The translations under genes were made by a program, and so were the position numbers. Below the pieces are notes generated by a model, which did no database searches, was not told where the DNA came from, and saw only the letters and a program-made list of their open reading frames with translations. Shown here piece after piece: positions 27,175 through 36,179 of a stretch of DNA of 64,000 nt. Source of the DNA: an uncultured Maribacter sp. (lineage in GTDB: Bacteria > Bacteroidota > Bacteroidia > Flavobacteriales > Flavobacteriaceae); NCBI GenBank assembly GCA_947493885.1, contig CANLTE010000002.1, forward strand, positions 1-64,000, given 5' to 3'. The first letter of the stretch is position 1, and each line of letters opens with the position of its first letter.

Positions 27175-30100
27175 ATGGTCACAAAATTACGGTTAGTTTT
27201 TTCAATTACCATACTTTTTCTTTCCTTTTACGGTCTTGCCCAAGATGGATATTGGAAAAAGGTTGATGCGCAAAGTGTTTCTTTAAGTGCAAAATTATAT
27301 GTGAAAGATGTCGCTAGAGGAAGCGTTTTTTCCTTAGATGAACAACTTTTTAAAGATGGTTTCAAGGCAGAGTCTGCTTTGAAAAACGGTACCAAAAGGG
27401 TGTATTTTCCTGACGAAAAAGGAAATCAGATTGCTTATGAAGTTCAAGAAAAATCTGTTTTAGCACCAGAGCTTGCTAAAAAGTTTCCAAATATAAAGTC
27501 ATATGCAGGTTATCAGGTTGGAGATAGACAAAATAAAATTAGATTTAGTGTTTCTCATAAAGGAATTCAAAGTATGGTTATCCGTACCGATAGTCATGAT
27601 AACACCTTTATTCAAAAAGTAGAAGAGGATAAGTATATTGTATATTCAAAAGACAATGGGGTTCATAAAGATTCAGGGTTTAAGTGTAGTACTGTAGAAC
27701 AAGCTTCAAGGAAATTGTCAGCCAGTGCGTCTAAACCAGTAGATGATCAATTGCTCCGCAAATTTAAATTGGCGGTATCTGCCTCTGGTGAATATACTGC
27801 TTTTCATGGAGGAACCGTAGCGGATGCCATGGCAGCAATAAATGCAACAGTAACTAGAATAAATGAAGTTTTTGAGACCGATTTGGGGGTTACACTAGAA
27901 TTGGTTGCTAATAATGATTTATTAATTTACACCGATGCAGCGACCGACCCATATGGTAATGGAGGTTTAAATTCGGATACACAAGCAACATTAACAGCAA
28001 CAATTGGTGAAGAAAATTATGATATAGGGCATCTTTTTCATGAAGCGCTGGATAATGGAAACGCAGGGGGTATTGGTACTGTGTGTAGAGATAATATCAA
28101 AGGAAGTGCATTTTCATCATCAACAAACCCTCAAGGAGATAAATTTGATTTAGAATTTGTTGCACATGAAATGGGTCACCAACTAGGGGCAAACCATACA
28201 TGGTCCTTTGAGTCTGAAGGAACGGTAGTTCAAGTAGAACCTGCTAGTGGAACTACTATAATGGGATATGCAGGAATTACTAACGGAGAAAATGTTACTT
28301 CCAATGGAGAAGAATATTTTCATTATAGCAGCATTGTTCAAATTGCTGATTATTTGGAAGGGGTTGGTTGTGCAGAGATTACCCCACTTACGAATACTCC
28401 GCCAGTAATTGTTCCTGGAGAGGATTATGCAATTCCTAAAGGAACAGCATTTGTTTTAAGTGGGGAGGCAAGTGATGTTGATGTTGCTGATGTGCTTACC
28501 TATGCATGGGAGCAAATTGATAATGGAATTGTAACTACAGCTACTTTTGGACCTAATAATCCTTCTGGAGCTAATTTTAGATCACTTAGACCAAGCATTA
28601 ATCCTGAAAGATATTTTCCAAAACTAGAAAGCGTGTTGTCAGGTAATTTAACGCAAACCAATCCTCCAGAAAACTCTGCTTGGGAAACCGTTTCCAATGT
28701 GCCTCGAGAAATGAATTTCGCCTTTACCGTTAGAGATAATGCCATTGGGGGAGGTCAAGTAGTTTCAGATTTAATAAATCTTACCGTTATTCATGATTCG
28801 GGACCATTTGTTGTTACTTCACAGCAAACAAATGAAAGTATTGTTGCAGGTGATATTCATACGATTACTTGGGATGTGGCTAATACCAATATGGCGCCTA
28901 TTAATGCGAACAATGTAGATATTTTATTGTCTACTGATGGGGGGGTGACGTTTCCTATTGTGCTTGCAGATGATGTTTTAAATAGTGGTAGTTATAATGT
29001 TATTATTCCAGGTGTTGAAACCACATCAGCTAGAATAATGATTAAGGCAAGTGATAATGTGTTTTTTGCGGTTAACGATTCAGACTTTACCATCACAGAA
29101 TCTCAGGTGATTTTAAATTTTGAAACAGTTGATTATGAAGTGTGCCAGCCTAATGATGTTATAATTCCCTTCGTTTATGAAACCTATAGCGGTTTTGCGG
29201 AAGAAAGTACCTTCAGTGTGGTAAATTTGCCAACAGGTTTATCGGCAACATTTTCACCAGTTTCGACTTCTTTAAATAACACTTCCGTTAATCTTACTAT
29301 TTCAGGGACCACCAATGTTGCCCCAGGAAGTTATCCCTTGGAAATTAATTCATCCGCTGCAAGCGTTACCAAAAATATTGAAATAGAGTTACAGGTTTTT
29401 GATTCAAATTATTCTGATGTTGTAGTATCTGCTCCATTAGACGGGAGTGTTGATGTTTCAACAAATACAGCTTTAGAATGGGAGGAAATCGAAAATTATT
29501 CTTCTTACGATGTTGAAATCGCAAGAGATAATATTTTTGCTGATATAATAGAATCTGCAACCGTATATCAAGGCTCATATGAACCTTTAAATCTGGAAAG
29601 TGAACAGGAATATTTCTGGCGAATAAAACCTAAAAATAGTTGTGGGGAAGGTGTTTTTGGCGCAATAAGTGGTTTTACTACCATTCAAGTAAATTGTCAA
29701 AATAAAATAGCGGGAGATTTGCCTTTAGAAATCTCAAGTTTTGGCACCCCTACGGTACTTTCCAAAATTGCTTTCTATGAAGACTTGACCCTTGCAGATG
29801 TTAATGTAAATGTTGATATCTCTCATAATTTTTTGTTTGATTTAGTAATTAGTTTAGTCTCTCCTTCAGGAACAACTGCAATTTTAACTAGTAACTCTTG
29901 TGGCGATTTAAAAAATATAAATGCTACGTTTGATGATGAGGCAACAAGCGCATTTGTTTGTGGTGGTAATCCTGGTATTAGTGGAACAGTTAGACCATTA
30001 GGTTCTTTAGATGTATTTAAAGGAGAATCTATTATGGGAGAATGGACTTTGCAGGTTTTTGACACTGCTTCTTCAGATGGAGGAACAATTAATGGGTTTT

Positions 30101-30951
30101 CATTAGACATGTGTGTTGAAGGACAATTTAGACCTGATGCTGATCAAGATGGTGTTTTTGATGATGGACCAGATTTATGTCTAGATACACCAATAGGGCA
30201 GGAGGTAGATATTACAGGATGTCCGGTTTATAGATTTGCATCTGATAATTTTACACTTAAGTCACAAAGCGAATCTTGTCGAGAAAATAATGATGGAGCA
30301 ATAGAAATTACCACAAAAAGGTTATTGACATATGAGGTGGTTGTACAAGGAAACGAAATTAATAGCACTGAAAATTTTAACGATAATTATTTATTAAGTA
30401 ATCTCTCAGCTGGAACATATAGCGTTTGTATTACTGCTACTGATGGAATGATTACTTATGAAGAAATTTGTTTTGAAGCCATTGTAACGGAGCCCGAAAT
30501 ATTACAAGTTGCTTCAAAAATTTCATTGAATGAAAGTCTTGTTGAGTTAGATTTGCGAGGTGCAAATTTATATAATATTGAATTAAACGGAGGGTTTTAT
30601 CAAACAACTCAAAATTCTGAGAGTATTGATTTAAAAAAGGGAAAAAATACTTTAAAGGTATCAACAGGCTTTGAATGTCAAGGTGTTTATGAAGAGGTTA
30701 TATATGTTGCATCCGAGGCGGTGATGTACCCTAATCCTTTTGCAGATGTAGTTAAGTTGTATTTAGGAGAACAAAAGGGCAATTTAAAAATAACGGTATT
30801 TTCTTCTAATGGTCAATTAGTAAAGTCGAGAGTAATTTCTAAACATGATGTTGAGGTTGTTTTGGACTTTACAGAGTTACCTTCTGGAATATATAGTGTT
30901 AAATATGAAAACGACGAACAAAAAGGTGTCGCAAGAGTTATAAAATTATGA
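27175..30951 (+). CDS. Secreted reprolysin-like metalloprotease with P domain and T9SS tail
   Basis: The protein has 1258 residues. A signal peptide ends near GLAQ, followed by a propeptide and a metzincin domain with zinc motif HEMGHQLGANH (about residue 332) and Met-turn TIMGYAG. Ig/FN3-like modules follow (residues about 410-830), then a proprotein-convertase P domain (about 840-980: VDISHNFLFDLVISL, GEWTLQVFD), a short Ca-type segment DADQDGVFDDG, and a T9SS type A tail (PNPFADVVKLYL, LPSGIYSVKY). It is an extracellular protease. A lipoprotein gene overlaps its stop codon. Confidence 0.92.
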   Translation: MVTKLRLVFSITILFLSFYGLAQDGYWKKVDAQSVSLSAKLYVKDVARGSVFSLDEQLFKDGFKAESALKNGTKRVYFPDEKGNQIAYEVQEKSVLAPELAKKFPNIKSYAGYQVGDRQNKIRFSVSHKGIQSMVIRTDSHDNTFIQKVEEDKYIVYSKDNGVHKDSGFKCSTVEQASRKLSASASKPVDDQLLRKFKLAVSASGEYTAFHGGTVADAMAAINATVTRINEVFETDLGVTLELVANNDLLIYTDAATDPYGNGGLNSDTQATLTATIGEENYDIGHLFHEALDNGNAGGIGTVCRDNIKGSAFSSSTNPQGDKFDLEFVAHEMGHQLGANHTWSFESEGTVVQVEPASGTTIMGYAGITNGENVTSNGEEYFHYSSIVQIADYLEGVGCAEITPLTNTPPVIVPGEDYAIPKGTAFVLSGEASDVDVADVLTYAWEQIDNGIVTTATFGPNNPSGANFRSLRPSINPERYFPKLESVLSGNLTQTNPPENSAWETVSNVPREMNFAFTVRDNAIGGGQVVSDLINLTVIHDSGPFVVTSQQTNESIVAGDIHTITWDVANTNMAPINANNVDILLSTDGGVTFPIVLADDVLNSGSYNVIIPGVETTSARIMIKASDNVFFAVNDSDFTITESQVILNFETVDYEVCQPNDVIIPFVYETYSGFAEESTFSVVNLPTGLSATFSPVSTSLNNTSVNLTISGTTNVAPGSYPLEINSSAASVTKNIEIELQVFDSNYSDVVVSAPLDGSVDVSTNTALEWEEIENYSSYDVEIARDNIFADIIESATVYQGSYEPLNLESEQEYFWRIKPKNSCGEGVFGAISGFTTIQVNCQNKIAGDLPLEISSFGTPTVLSKIAFYEDLTLADVNVNVDISHNFLFDLVISLVSPSGTTAILTSNSCGDLKNINATFDDEATSAFVCGGNPGISGTVRPLGSLDVFKGESIMGEWTLQVFDTASSDGGTINGFSLDMCVEGQFRPDADQDGVFDDGPDLCLDTPIGQEVDITGCPVYRFASDNFTLKSQSESCRENNDGAIEITTKRLLTYEVVVQGNEINSTENFNDNYLLSNLSAGTYSVCITATDGMITYEEICFEAIVTEPEILQVASKISLNESLVELDLRGANLYNIELNGGFYQTTQNSESIDLKKGKNTLKVSTGFECQGVYEEVIYVASEAVMYPNPFADVVKLYLGEQKGNLKITVFSSNGQLVKSRVISKHDVEVVLDFTELPSGIYSVKYENDEQKGVARVIKL

Positions 30952-31634
30952 GGTATTTAGTTGTAGCTTTTTTTGTTATTTTATCCGTTGGGTGTAGAAA
31001 AAAGGATAGTCCAAAGTCACCGGAGCAGGCAAGGTTAGTGCACCCAGCTAGGAGTTCTGAATGTACAACTGGAACAGATGTTTTTGGTAATGATAATGTA
31101 AGTGAGGTGGAATTTAGCTGGCAGAAAGCAAATTATACTACTCAATATCAGTTGCGAGTAACTAACCATCTTACAGGAGTCACGCAAACAGTTAACACAA
31201 GTGATACTAAAGCAAATCTTACTCTGGTAAAAGGAGAGCTTTATTCATGGTTAATTCGCAGTTCTAATTCAGATACCGATACGCAAGTTACCAGTGAAGT
31301 CTGGAATTTTTATAATGCAGGAAACGAGTCATTTTACGCTCCTTTTCCTGCTACAATTGTTAACCCAAAGCCAGCAAGCAAAGTTTTTAAAGATATTAAT
31401 AATGAAATAGAATTAAGTTGGGAGGGGGCTGATATTGACAATGATATTGTAGAATATGAATTGTTTTTTTCCACATCAACACCACCTTCAACAATGGTAG
31501 CCACACTTAATGTTGCTACTTCTTCTGATAAAGTAAGTGTGGTGTCAGGAACAACGTACTATTGGAAAGTAATATCTAAGGATGCAGAAGGCAATATTTC
31601 GGATTCAGGTATATACTCGTTTCAAGTATTATAA
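30948..31634 (+). CDS. FN3-like lipoprotein coupled to the metalloprotease
   Basis: The protein has 228 residues. A lipobox (LSVGC, Cys at about residue 16) is followed by KKDSPKSPEQA and two FN3-like beta-sandwich modules (WQKANYTTQYQLRVTNH and IELSWEGADIDNDIVEYELFF). It is probably anchored in the outer membrane. The ATG overlaps the TGA of the protease gene (ATGA), so translation is coupled, and a joint role at the cell surface is inferred. It converges on pth with a 6-bp overlap. Confidence 0.8.
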   Translation: MRYLVVAFFVILSVGCRKKDSPKSPEQARLVHPARSSECTTGTDVFGNDNVSEVEFSWQKANYTTQYQLRVTNHLTGVTQTVNTSDTKANLTLVKGELYSWLIRSSNSDTDTQVTSEVWNFYNAGNESFYAPFPATIVNPKPASKVFKDINNEIELSWEGADIDNDIVEYELFFSTSTPPSTMVATLNVATSSDKVSVVSGTTYYWKVISKDAEGNISDSGIYSFQVL

Positions 31635-32195
31635 TCCATTAAACTGATTCATTGTAATGGATACACCTGATAATACAAAGGATTTAATAAGTTCGCTAGA
31701 TTTTTTTAATCGTTCCACCAATGCAGTTTTTTCTTCTTCACTCCATTCACCAAGTACATAGTCAACCTGCCTCCCTTTGCTGAATTCTGCCCCCACACCA
31801 AATCGGTATCTATGATATTTTGTAGTGCCAAGTACCTGTTGAATGTCCTTTAATCCATTATGTCCACCATCGCTTCCCTTTGTTTTAAGTCGTATTGCGC
31901 CAAATGGAAGATTAATATCGTCCGTAACAACTAGGGTGTTTTCTAGTGATATTTTTTCTTTTTCCAGCCAATATTTAAATGCTTTTCCACTTCTGTTCAT
32001 ATACGTTGAGGGTTTAAGGCATAATACACTTCTTCCTTTTATTTTAAAAGTGCCTACATCTCCAAGTTTATTCGTTTCAAAGGTAAAATCATTTTCTTTT
32101 GCTAATGCATCTAAAACTTTAAAACCAATGTTATGTCTGGTTTCTGAATATTCAGAACCAATATTTCCCAGACCAACAATTAAAAATTTTTTCAT
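31629..32195 (-). CDS. pth: Peptidyl-tRNA hydrolase
   Basis: From the ATG at 32195 the protein has about 188 residues, the family length; an in-frame start 75 bp upstream would add a tail not found in Pth. The opening KKFLIVGLGNIGSEYSETRHNIGF includes the conserved Asn and catalytic His. KPSTYMNRSG and GGHNGLKDI are also present. It cleaves peptidyl-tRNA to recycle tRNA. Confidence 0.95.
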   Translation of the reverse strand: MKKFLIVGLGNIGSEYSETRHNIGFKVLDALAKENDFTFETNKLGDVGTFKIKGRSVLCLKPSTYMNRSGKAFKYWLEKEKISLENTLVVTDDINLPFGAIRLKTKGSDGGHNGLKDIQQVLGTTKYHRYRFGVGAEFSKGRQVDYVLGEWSEEEKTALVERLKKSSELIKSFVLSGVSITMNQFNGL

Positions 32196-32285
32196 TGTGT
32201 TTGTTTCTAGAAGAATTTTTGAATTACGAGTGAAAAGAGATGTAATAAAGGAAAGCATTTTTAAATACATAATACATAAAAATAC

Positions 32286-32330
32286 AAAAGCATCCTGAAA
32301 TCTCGATAACTATCGAGACTGGATGCTTTT
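32286..32330 (-). terminator. Terminator of rplY
   Basis: AAAAGCATCC at 32286-32295 pairs with GGATGCTTTT at 32321-32330. A second, inner stem (TCTCGATA with TATCGAGA, 32301-32318) extends it. It lies 19 bp after the rplY stop and ends in T-residues on the minus strand. Confidence 0.8.
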
Positions 32331-32348
32331 TATAATACTAAGATTGTT

Positions 32349-32972
32349 TTATTCGGCACTTTCAGCAGCAGGAGCTTCCGTGTCTTCTTCTGTACCATCT
32401 TCTTCTTCATCGTCGCTAGCAGATGCGTTACGAGACATTTTAACCTGAACTATGGCTGTAGTATCAGGGTGTAGGATGGTGTAATCTTCACTAGTTACTG
32501 TTCCAACAGCAATGGTACCTCCAATTTTCAATTTAGAGATATCAACGTTGAAAAAATCAGGTAAGTTAGCAGGTAGTGCTTTAATAGTAAGCTTTCTTTT
32601 TCTGAATAACAAACGCCCACCATTTCTAACACCTGGAGAGTTACCATCTAGTTTAACAGGAATATCCATAGTAAGTTCTTTATCAGCAAAAAGTTGATAA
32701 AAATCAATATGAATTATTTTATCCGTTACAGGGTGAAATTGTATGTCTTGCATTACTGCGTCGATTTTAACACCATTTTCCAACTCAATCACAGCGGTGT
32801 GTGCGTTTGGAGTGTAAACCAAATTTTTAAATGCTAATTCGTCAGCTGAAAAATGTAATGGTTTTTCCCCTCCGTATACTACGCAAGGAACCTTTCCAGC
32901 ATTACGTAAGGCTTTTGTTGCTTTTTTGCCCACGCTTTCTCTTTCTGATCCTTTAATTGTAATTGACTTCAT
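32349..32972 (-). CDS. rplY: 50S ribosomal protein L25 (CTC form)
   Basis: The protein has 207 residues: an N-terminal L25 domain ([28 protein letters not shown]), the C-terminal CTC beta domain (residues about 95-180), and an acidic tail ([13 protein letters not shown]). It binds 5S rRNA. It follows prs by 69 bp, the interval containing a REP-like hairpin. Confidence 0.95.
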   Translation of the reverse strand: MKSITIKGSERESVGKKATKALRNAGKVPCVVYGGEKPLHFSADELAFKNLVYTPNAHTAVIELENGVKIDAVMQDIQFHPVTDKIIHIDFYQLFADKELTMDIPVKLDGNSPGVRNGGRLLFRKRKLTIKALPANLPDFFNVDISKLKIGGTIAVGTVTSEDYTILHPDTTAIVQVKMSRNASASDDEEEDGTEEDTEAPAAESAE

Positions 32973-33021
32973 TATATATATTAATTATTAATATTCTTCT
33001 TTTAATCTAAATTATATTGTT

Positions 33022-33042
33022 GCCCTGAGCTTGTCGAAGGGC
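33022..33042. repeat. REP-like palindrome between prs and rplY
   Basis: GCCCT at 33022-33026 and AGGGC at 33038-33042 enclose GAGCTTGTCGA. This is the dispersed CCCTTCGACAAGCTCAGGG palindrome and its last bases overlap the prs stop codon. It could stabilise a 3' end or attenuate transcription into rplY. Confidence 0.65.
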
Positions 33043-33983
33043 TACATTAAAAATTTTGATGATATTGATGTGTTATTATGAACTCTATACATAACATCTG
33101 CAAACAGTTCAGCACAACCAAGTACTTTTACTTTTTTACTATCCTTTTTGGTTGGGATTGAATCTGTAATAATCAACTCAGATAATTGAGATTTTTCAAT
33201 TTTATCGTAAGCATCTCCTGACAAAAGACCATGAGTCGTAACCGCCCTTACACTTAGTGCGCCTCTTTCCATCATAAGGTCAGCTGCTTTAGTAAGCGTT
33301 CCAGCAGTATCTACCATATCATCAACTAGAACAACGTTTTTTCCTTTTACATCACCAATAAGCTCCATATGAGAAATAACGTTGGCCTTAGCTCTTTGTT
33401 TATAACATATAACAACATCACTTTTTAATGCTTTTGAATATGCATATGCTCTTTTAGAGCCTCCCATATCTGGAGAAGCAATAGTAAGGTTATCTAAATT
33501 TAGGCTTTTCAAATAAGGCAGAAAAAGGGTCGACGCAAATAGATGGTCAACAGGTTTTTCAAAAAATCCTTGAATTTGATCTGCATGTAAATCCATAGTG
33601 ATAATTCGAGTAGCGCCAGCAGCTTCCAACATTTTTGCAACTAATTTTGCTGCAATAGGCACACGAGGTTTATCTTTTCTGTCCTGTCTTGCCCATCCAA
33701 AATAAGGCATTACGGCTGTTATATGTCTGGCAGAAGCTCTCTTTGCCGCATCTAACATTAACAACATTTCCATTAAGTTCTCTGAGCTAGGGTTTGTCGA
33801 ACCTATAATGAAAACACGTGTTCCACGAACCGATTCTTCAAAAGAAGGTTGGAATTCGCCATCACTATATCTTGAGAAAATTACCTTTCCTAAACCGGTG
33901 CCATAAGCCTTGGCAATTTTTTCTCCTAAGACAGTACTTTGTGTACAAGCAAAAATTTTAGGTTCTGGGACAGTGTAAGACAT
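33042..33983 (-). CDS. prs: Ribose-phosphate pyrophosphokinase
   Basis: The protein has 313 residues. It has the ATP-binding YSDGEFQPSFEESVRG segment, the catalytic DLHADQIQGFF, and the PRPP-binding loop VLVDDMVDTAGTL. It makes PRPP from ribose 5-phosphate and ATP for nucleotide, His and Trp synthesis. It is the last host gene before tRNA-Leu and the island. Confidence 0.96.
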   Translation of the reverse strand: MSYTVPEPKIFACTQSTVLGEKIAKAYGTGLGKVIFSRYSDGEFQPSFEESVRGTRVFIIGSTNPSSENLMEMLLMLDAAKRASARHITAVMPYFGWARQDRKDKPRVPIAAKLVAKMLEAAGATRIITMDLHADQIQGFFEKPVDHLFASTLFLPYLKSLNLDNLTIASPDMGGSKRAYAYSKALKSDVVICYKQRAKANVISHMELIGDVKGKNVVLVDDMVDTAGTLTKAADLMMERGALSVRAVTTHGLLSGDAYDKIEKSQLSELIITDSIPTKKDSKKVKVLGCAELFADVMYRVHNNTSISSKFLM

Positions 33984-34107
33984 GGTAAGTTGTTGTTGTT
34001 TAGTTTTTTATATTGGTTTTTACAAACAGGGTGCAAATTTAGAAATTTATTTTGGGTTGCTAAAAGATAAATGTTGATATTTTTAAGGGGAAACAAAATT
34101 AATTTTA

Positions 34108-34115
34108 TAATTTTG
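34108..34115 (+). promoter_or_regulatory. -7 element of the tRNA-Leu promoter
   Basis: TAATTTTG fits TAnnTTTG and lies 16 bp before the first base of tRNA-Leu. Confidence 0.55.
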
Positions 34116-34131
34116 CAGGCCAGATAAGAAT

Positions 34132-34212
34132 GCTCGAGTGGCGGAACTGGTAGACGCGCTGGATTCAAAATCCAGTTCCTTTGGAGTGTGGGTTCGATTC
34201 CCACCTCGAGTA
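34132..34212 (+). tRNA. tRNA-Leu (anticodon CAA)
   Basis: An 81-nt cloverleaf: acceptor GCTCGAG with CTCGAGT (a G-U closing pair), anticodon stem CTGGA/TCCAG with loop TTCAAAA (CAA at 34166-34168), a long variable arm as in class II tRNAs, and a T arm GGTTCGATTCC. CCA is not encoded. Its last 16 bases belong to the 35-bp repeat that bounds the island. Confidence 0.95.
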
Positions 34213-34231
34213 CAGAAAAAAACCTCAACTA
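34197..34231. repeat. attL core: direct repeat at the 3' end of tRNA-Leu
   Basis: These 35 bases recur exactly at 43068-43102. The repeat starts in the T arm of tRNA-Leu, runs through its 3' end and seven A residues, and ends in the left arm of the following terminator. It is the usual product of site-specific integration into a tRNA gene. Confidence 0.9.
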
Positions 34232-34259
34232 TTTGTTTATAAATAGATTGAGGTTTTTT
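34221..34259 (+). terminator. Terminator after tRNA-Leu
   Basis: CCTCAACTATTT at 34223-34234 pairs with AAATAG (34241-34246) and TTGAGG (34248-34253), with one bulged base, followed by TTTTTT. Confidence 0.8.
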
Positions 34260-34269
34260 GTTATTATCA

Positions 34270-34288
34270 ATGCACGATTATTGCACGT
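34270..34288. repeat. Candidate integrase arm sites, left end
   Basis: Two direct copies, ATGCACGA (34270) and TTGCACGT (34281), are 11 bp apart. They match the TTGCACGG repeats at 42925-42953 near the other end. Helical spacing and position next to each core fit arm-type binding sites of a lambda-like recombinase. Confidence 0.6.
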
Positions 34289-34301
34289 TTTCGTGATAAA
34301 T

Positions 34302-35243
34302 CTAACTTCTATACTTTATTTTCCTAGTGATTAATTCATATGATATATCATCTTTAAAAAACTCTTTTCTTGTCCAATTACCAATATTATCTAATTGATA
34401 TTTAATTTCTCTTTTGCCTGAGATTTTGTTATTCTTATAATAATATAGAATCTCATGAATTATAACTCCATTAAGATACTTTAATACTAACTTTGTAAAA
34501 AGCTTATCATTTAACTCATAAGAAATTGTTTCTATAAGTTTGTTATTGGTATTGTATTTATGTTTTGAATAACCTCCTTTGTTGTTATTATTTGTAGTGT
34601 ACTCTTTTATGACATTGCCTTTAGAATCATAAGTGTATTTAGTTTTCGTTATAATCCCTCTCGTTTCACTATAAATAACATTACCATTAGAGTCAAACTT
34701 ATAAATATCTTTTGATACTCTTCCGTAATCACCAATAGACTTTACTTCGTGTACATTGTTATTGTTTATTCCATACATGACATATGCTCTGTGCTTGGTC
34801 TTATAGTTACGCTTAGATATACTATAGTCATAGTCAATACGATTTATATTTTCGGAACCCTCCTCATACTCGTAAACTGTTTTAGTGTTGTTATATTGAT
34901 TTTTGGATATTATTTCTATTAATTGATGTTCATTATCATATCTATACTTCTCTTGTATTTTTGAACCTCCATAAGTAAAATCACTTTTTTTATATTCAAT
35001 CAGGTTCTCGTTCTCATCAAAGCTCAAAAATTCCTTTTTCTGTATAAATTCTTTTTTCCCAATACTATCAAGGTTGTTAAAGCCTATTTGTGTTTTGTAT
35101 GATATTACTTCAACTGACGATATTTTTGTTAAATAATCTATATCATTATCATGTGGTATATCATTGGGTAAAGACCGTTTAATTTGTGCAAGACTTGCTG
35201 AGGTAGTTATTATTGTAAAAAGTAAAAAAATAAAATGCTTCAT
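34302..35243 (-). CDS. Secreted protein with YD-like repeats (island cargo)
   Basis: The protein has 313 residues with a signal peptide (hydrophobic residues 3-18, ending SLAQ). Repeated KxTYDSKGNVIKEY-type strands occur (YKFDSNGNVIYSE, YTYDSKGNVIKEY, HKYNTNNKLIETI), related to RHS/YD repeats. No toxin or cleavage domain is recognisable. It is the cargo gene nearest the tRNA and is preceded by the 155-nt hairpin. Function unknown; exported cell-surface protein is the best description. Confidence 0.65.
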   Translation of the reverse strand: MKHFIFLLFTIITTSASLAQIKRSLPNDIPHDNDIDYLTKISSVEVISYKTQIGFNNLDSIGKKEFIQKKEFLSFDENENLIEYKKSDFTYGGSKIQEKYRYDNEHQLIEIISKNQYNNTKTVYEYEEGSENINRIDYDYSISKRNYKTKHRAYVMYGINNNNVHEVKSIGDYGRVSKDIYKFDSNGNVIYSETRGIITKTKYTYDSKGNVIKEYTTNNNNKGGYSKHKYNTNNKLIETISYELNDKLFTKLVLKYLNGVIIHEILYYYKNNKISGKREIKYQLDNIGNWTRKEFFKDDISYELITRKIKYRS

Positions 35244-35290
35244 AATATTTGATTTTCCTCAATAGTTCCCCTTAGAGATGTTTATGTAAA

Positions 35291-35445
35291 AAAGCGTGGA
35301 ACTGAACCATACGCTTCAAAGGTATCGCCAGACACCCTATAACAATATGGAAACAGCCCACGCCAAAACGTGAAAGCTGTAATTCCATATTCTCTGTTAT
35401 AAGTGAAACTGGCGATTTCTTGAAGCAAGAATATGATTACGCTTT
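35291..35445. ncRNA. Rod-shaped structured element of 155 nt (ncRNA or ssDNA hairpin)
   Basis: Seven nested stems share one axis: AAAGCGT (35291) with ACGCTTT (35439); GCTTCAA (35313) with 35420-35426; ATCGCCAG (35324) with 35409-35416; TATAACA (35338) with 35395-35401; ATATGGAA (35345) with 35383-35390; ACAGC (35353) with 35376-35380; CACG (35359) with 35369-35372. Internal loops separate them. It fills the 329-bp gap 35244-35572, where no gene is seen. It could be a regulatory RNA, a single-strand replication origin or a packaging hairpin, or a MITE. The strand is not decided. Confidence 0.55.
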
Positions 35446-35572
35446 ACTAATATGTTTTAATTATTTTTTATTTAATTCATTTAGTCTTTTATGGCTCAAC
35501 TTATTAATTATTTAAAAATGGATATACTATAACAAATGTATCATAAAAGTTTTGCTTATGATTAACTGCTTT

Positions 35573-36169
35573 TTATTTCTTTTCTTTATTAGAAGAATCT
35601 GAATATTTCATAAATTCTTTTGCTGCATCTTGAAATTTTTGTTTCAAAAATGGGTCGTAATAATATTTTTTTTCCTCTTCAAGCTCTTCAACTATTGATA
35701 ACATCTTTAGATAAAACTGATCTGCATTTTGCATTGCAGCTATTTGATTAATTTCTACGCTACCACCCTTAGTCGCAATTTGGGAGTTTGCTTGAAACAT
35801 GCTTTGATATGAACTTAATAGTGCTTGTTTAGAGAGTATGGATACTTGAGAACTTAAAGCCTGTTGCGAAGCTTCCTGTGCTATTGCGGATTTCTTTAAT
35901 TCTTTTCTTGTGTCCGTAAGTTCTTTTCTTTGTAGTTCAAGCTCTTTACGTTGCATTAATGCAGTTACTATTAAAAATGCAAATGCTAAAGCAGAAAATA
36001 AGGTGTTTGCCATTCCAAAACTGTCCCCAAATTCAGCTGCATTTGGAGGTAATTCATGCCAATGACGATTCAATATCCAGAGCCCTATAAAAATCGTTAC
36101 TACTGTAATAATGGCGGCAATTATCCAATACCAAAAACTTGTACTCTCAGATTTTTCTTTTTTATTCAT
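35573..36169 (-). CDS. AbiC-like membrane protein (putative phage abortive infection family)
   Basis: The protein has 198 residues with two membrane segments (WIIAAIITVVTIFIGLWIL at about 15-33; ANTLFSALAFAFLIVTAL at about 53-70) and then a coiled coil (QRKELELQRKELTDTRKEL). The GDSFGMANTLFSALAF to QRKELELQRKEL stretch is the signature of the putative AbiC family, in which expression is linked to phage-induced cell arrest. It is short and lacks the longer C-terminal region of some members. It lies 10 bp after the GNAT gene in the island cargo. Defence role inferred from family and context. Confidence 0.65.
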   Translation of the reverse strand: MNKKEKSESTSFWYWIIAAIITVVTIFIGLWILNRHWHELPPNAAEFGDSFGMANTLFSALAFAFLIVTALMQRKELELQRKELTDTRKELKKSAIAQEASQQALSSQVSILSKQALLSSYQSMFQANSQIATKGGSVEINQIAAMQNADQFYLKMLSIVEELEEEKKYYYDPFLKQKFQDAAKEFMKYSDSSNKEKK

Positions 36170-36179
36170 AAATTAAACA

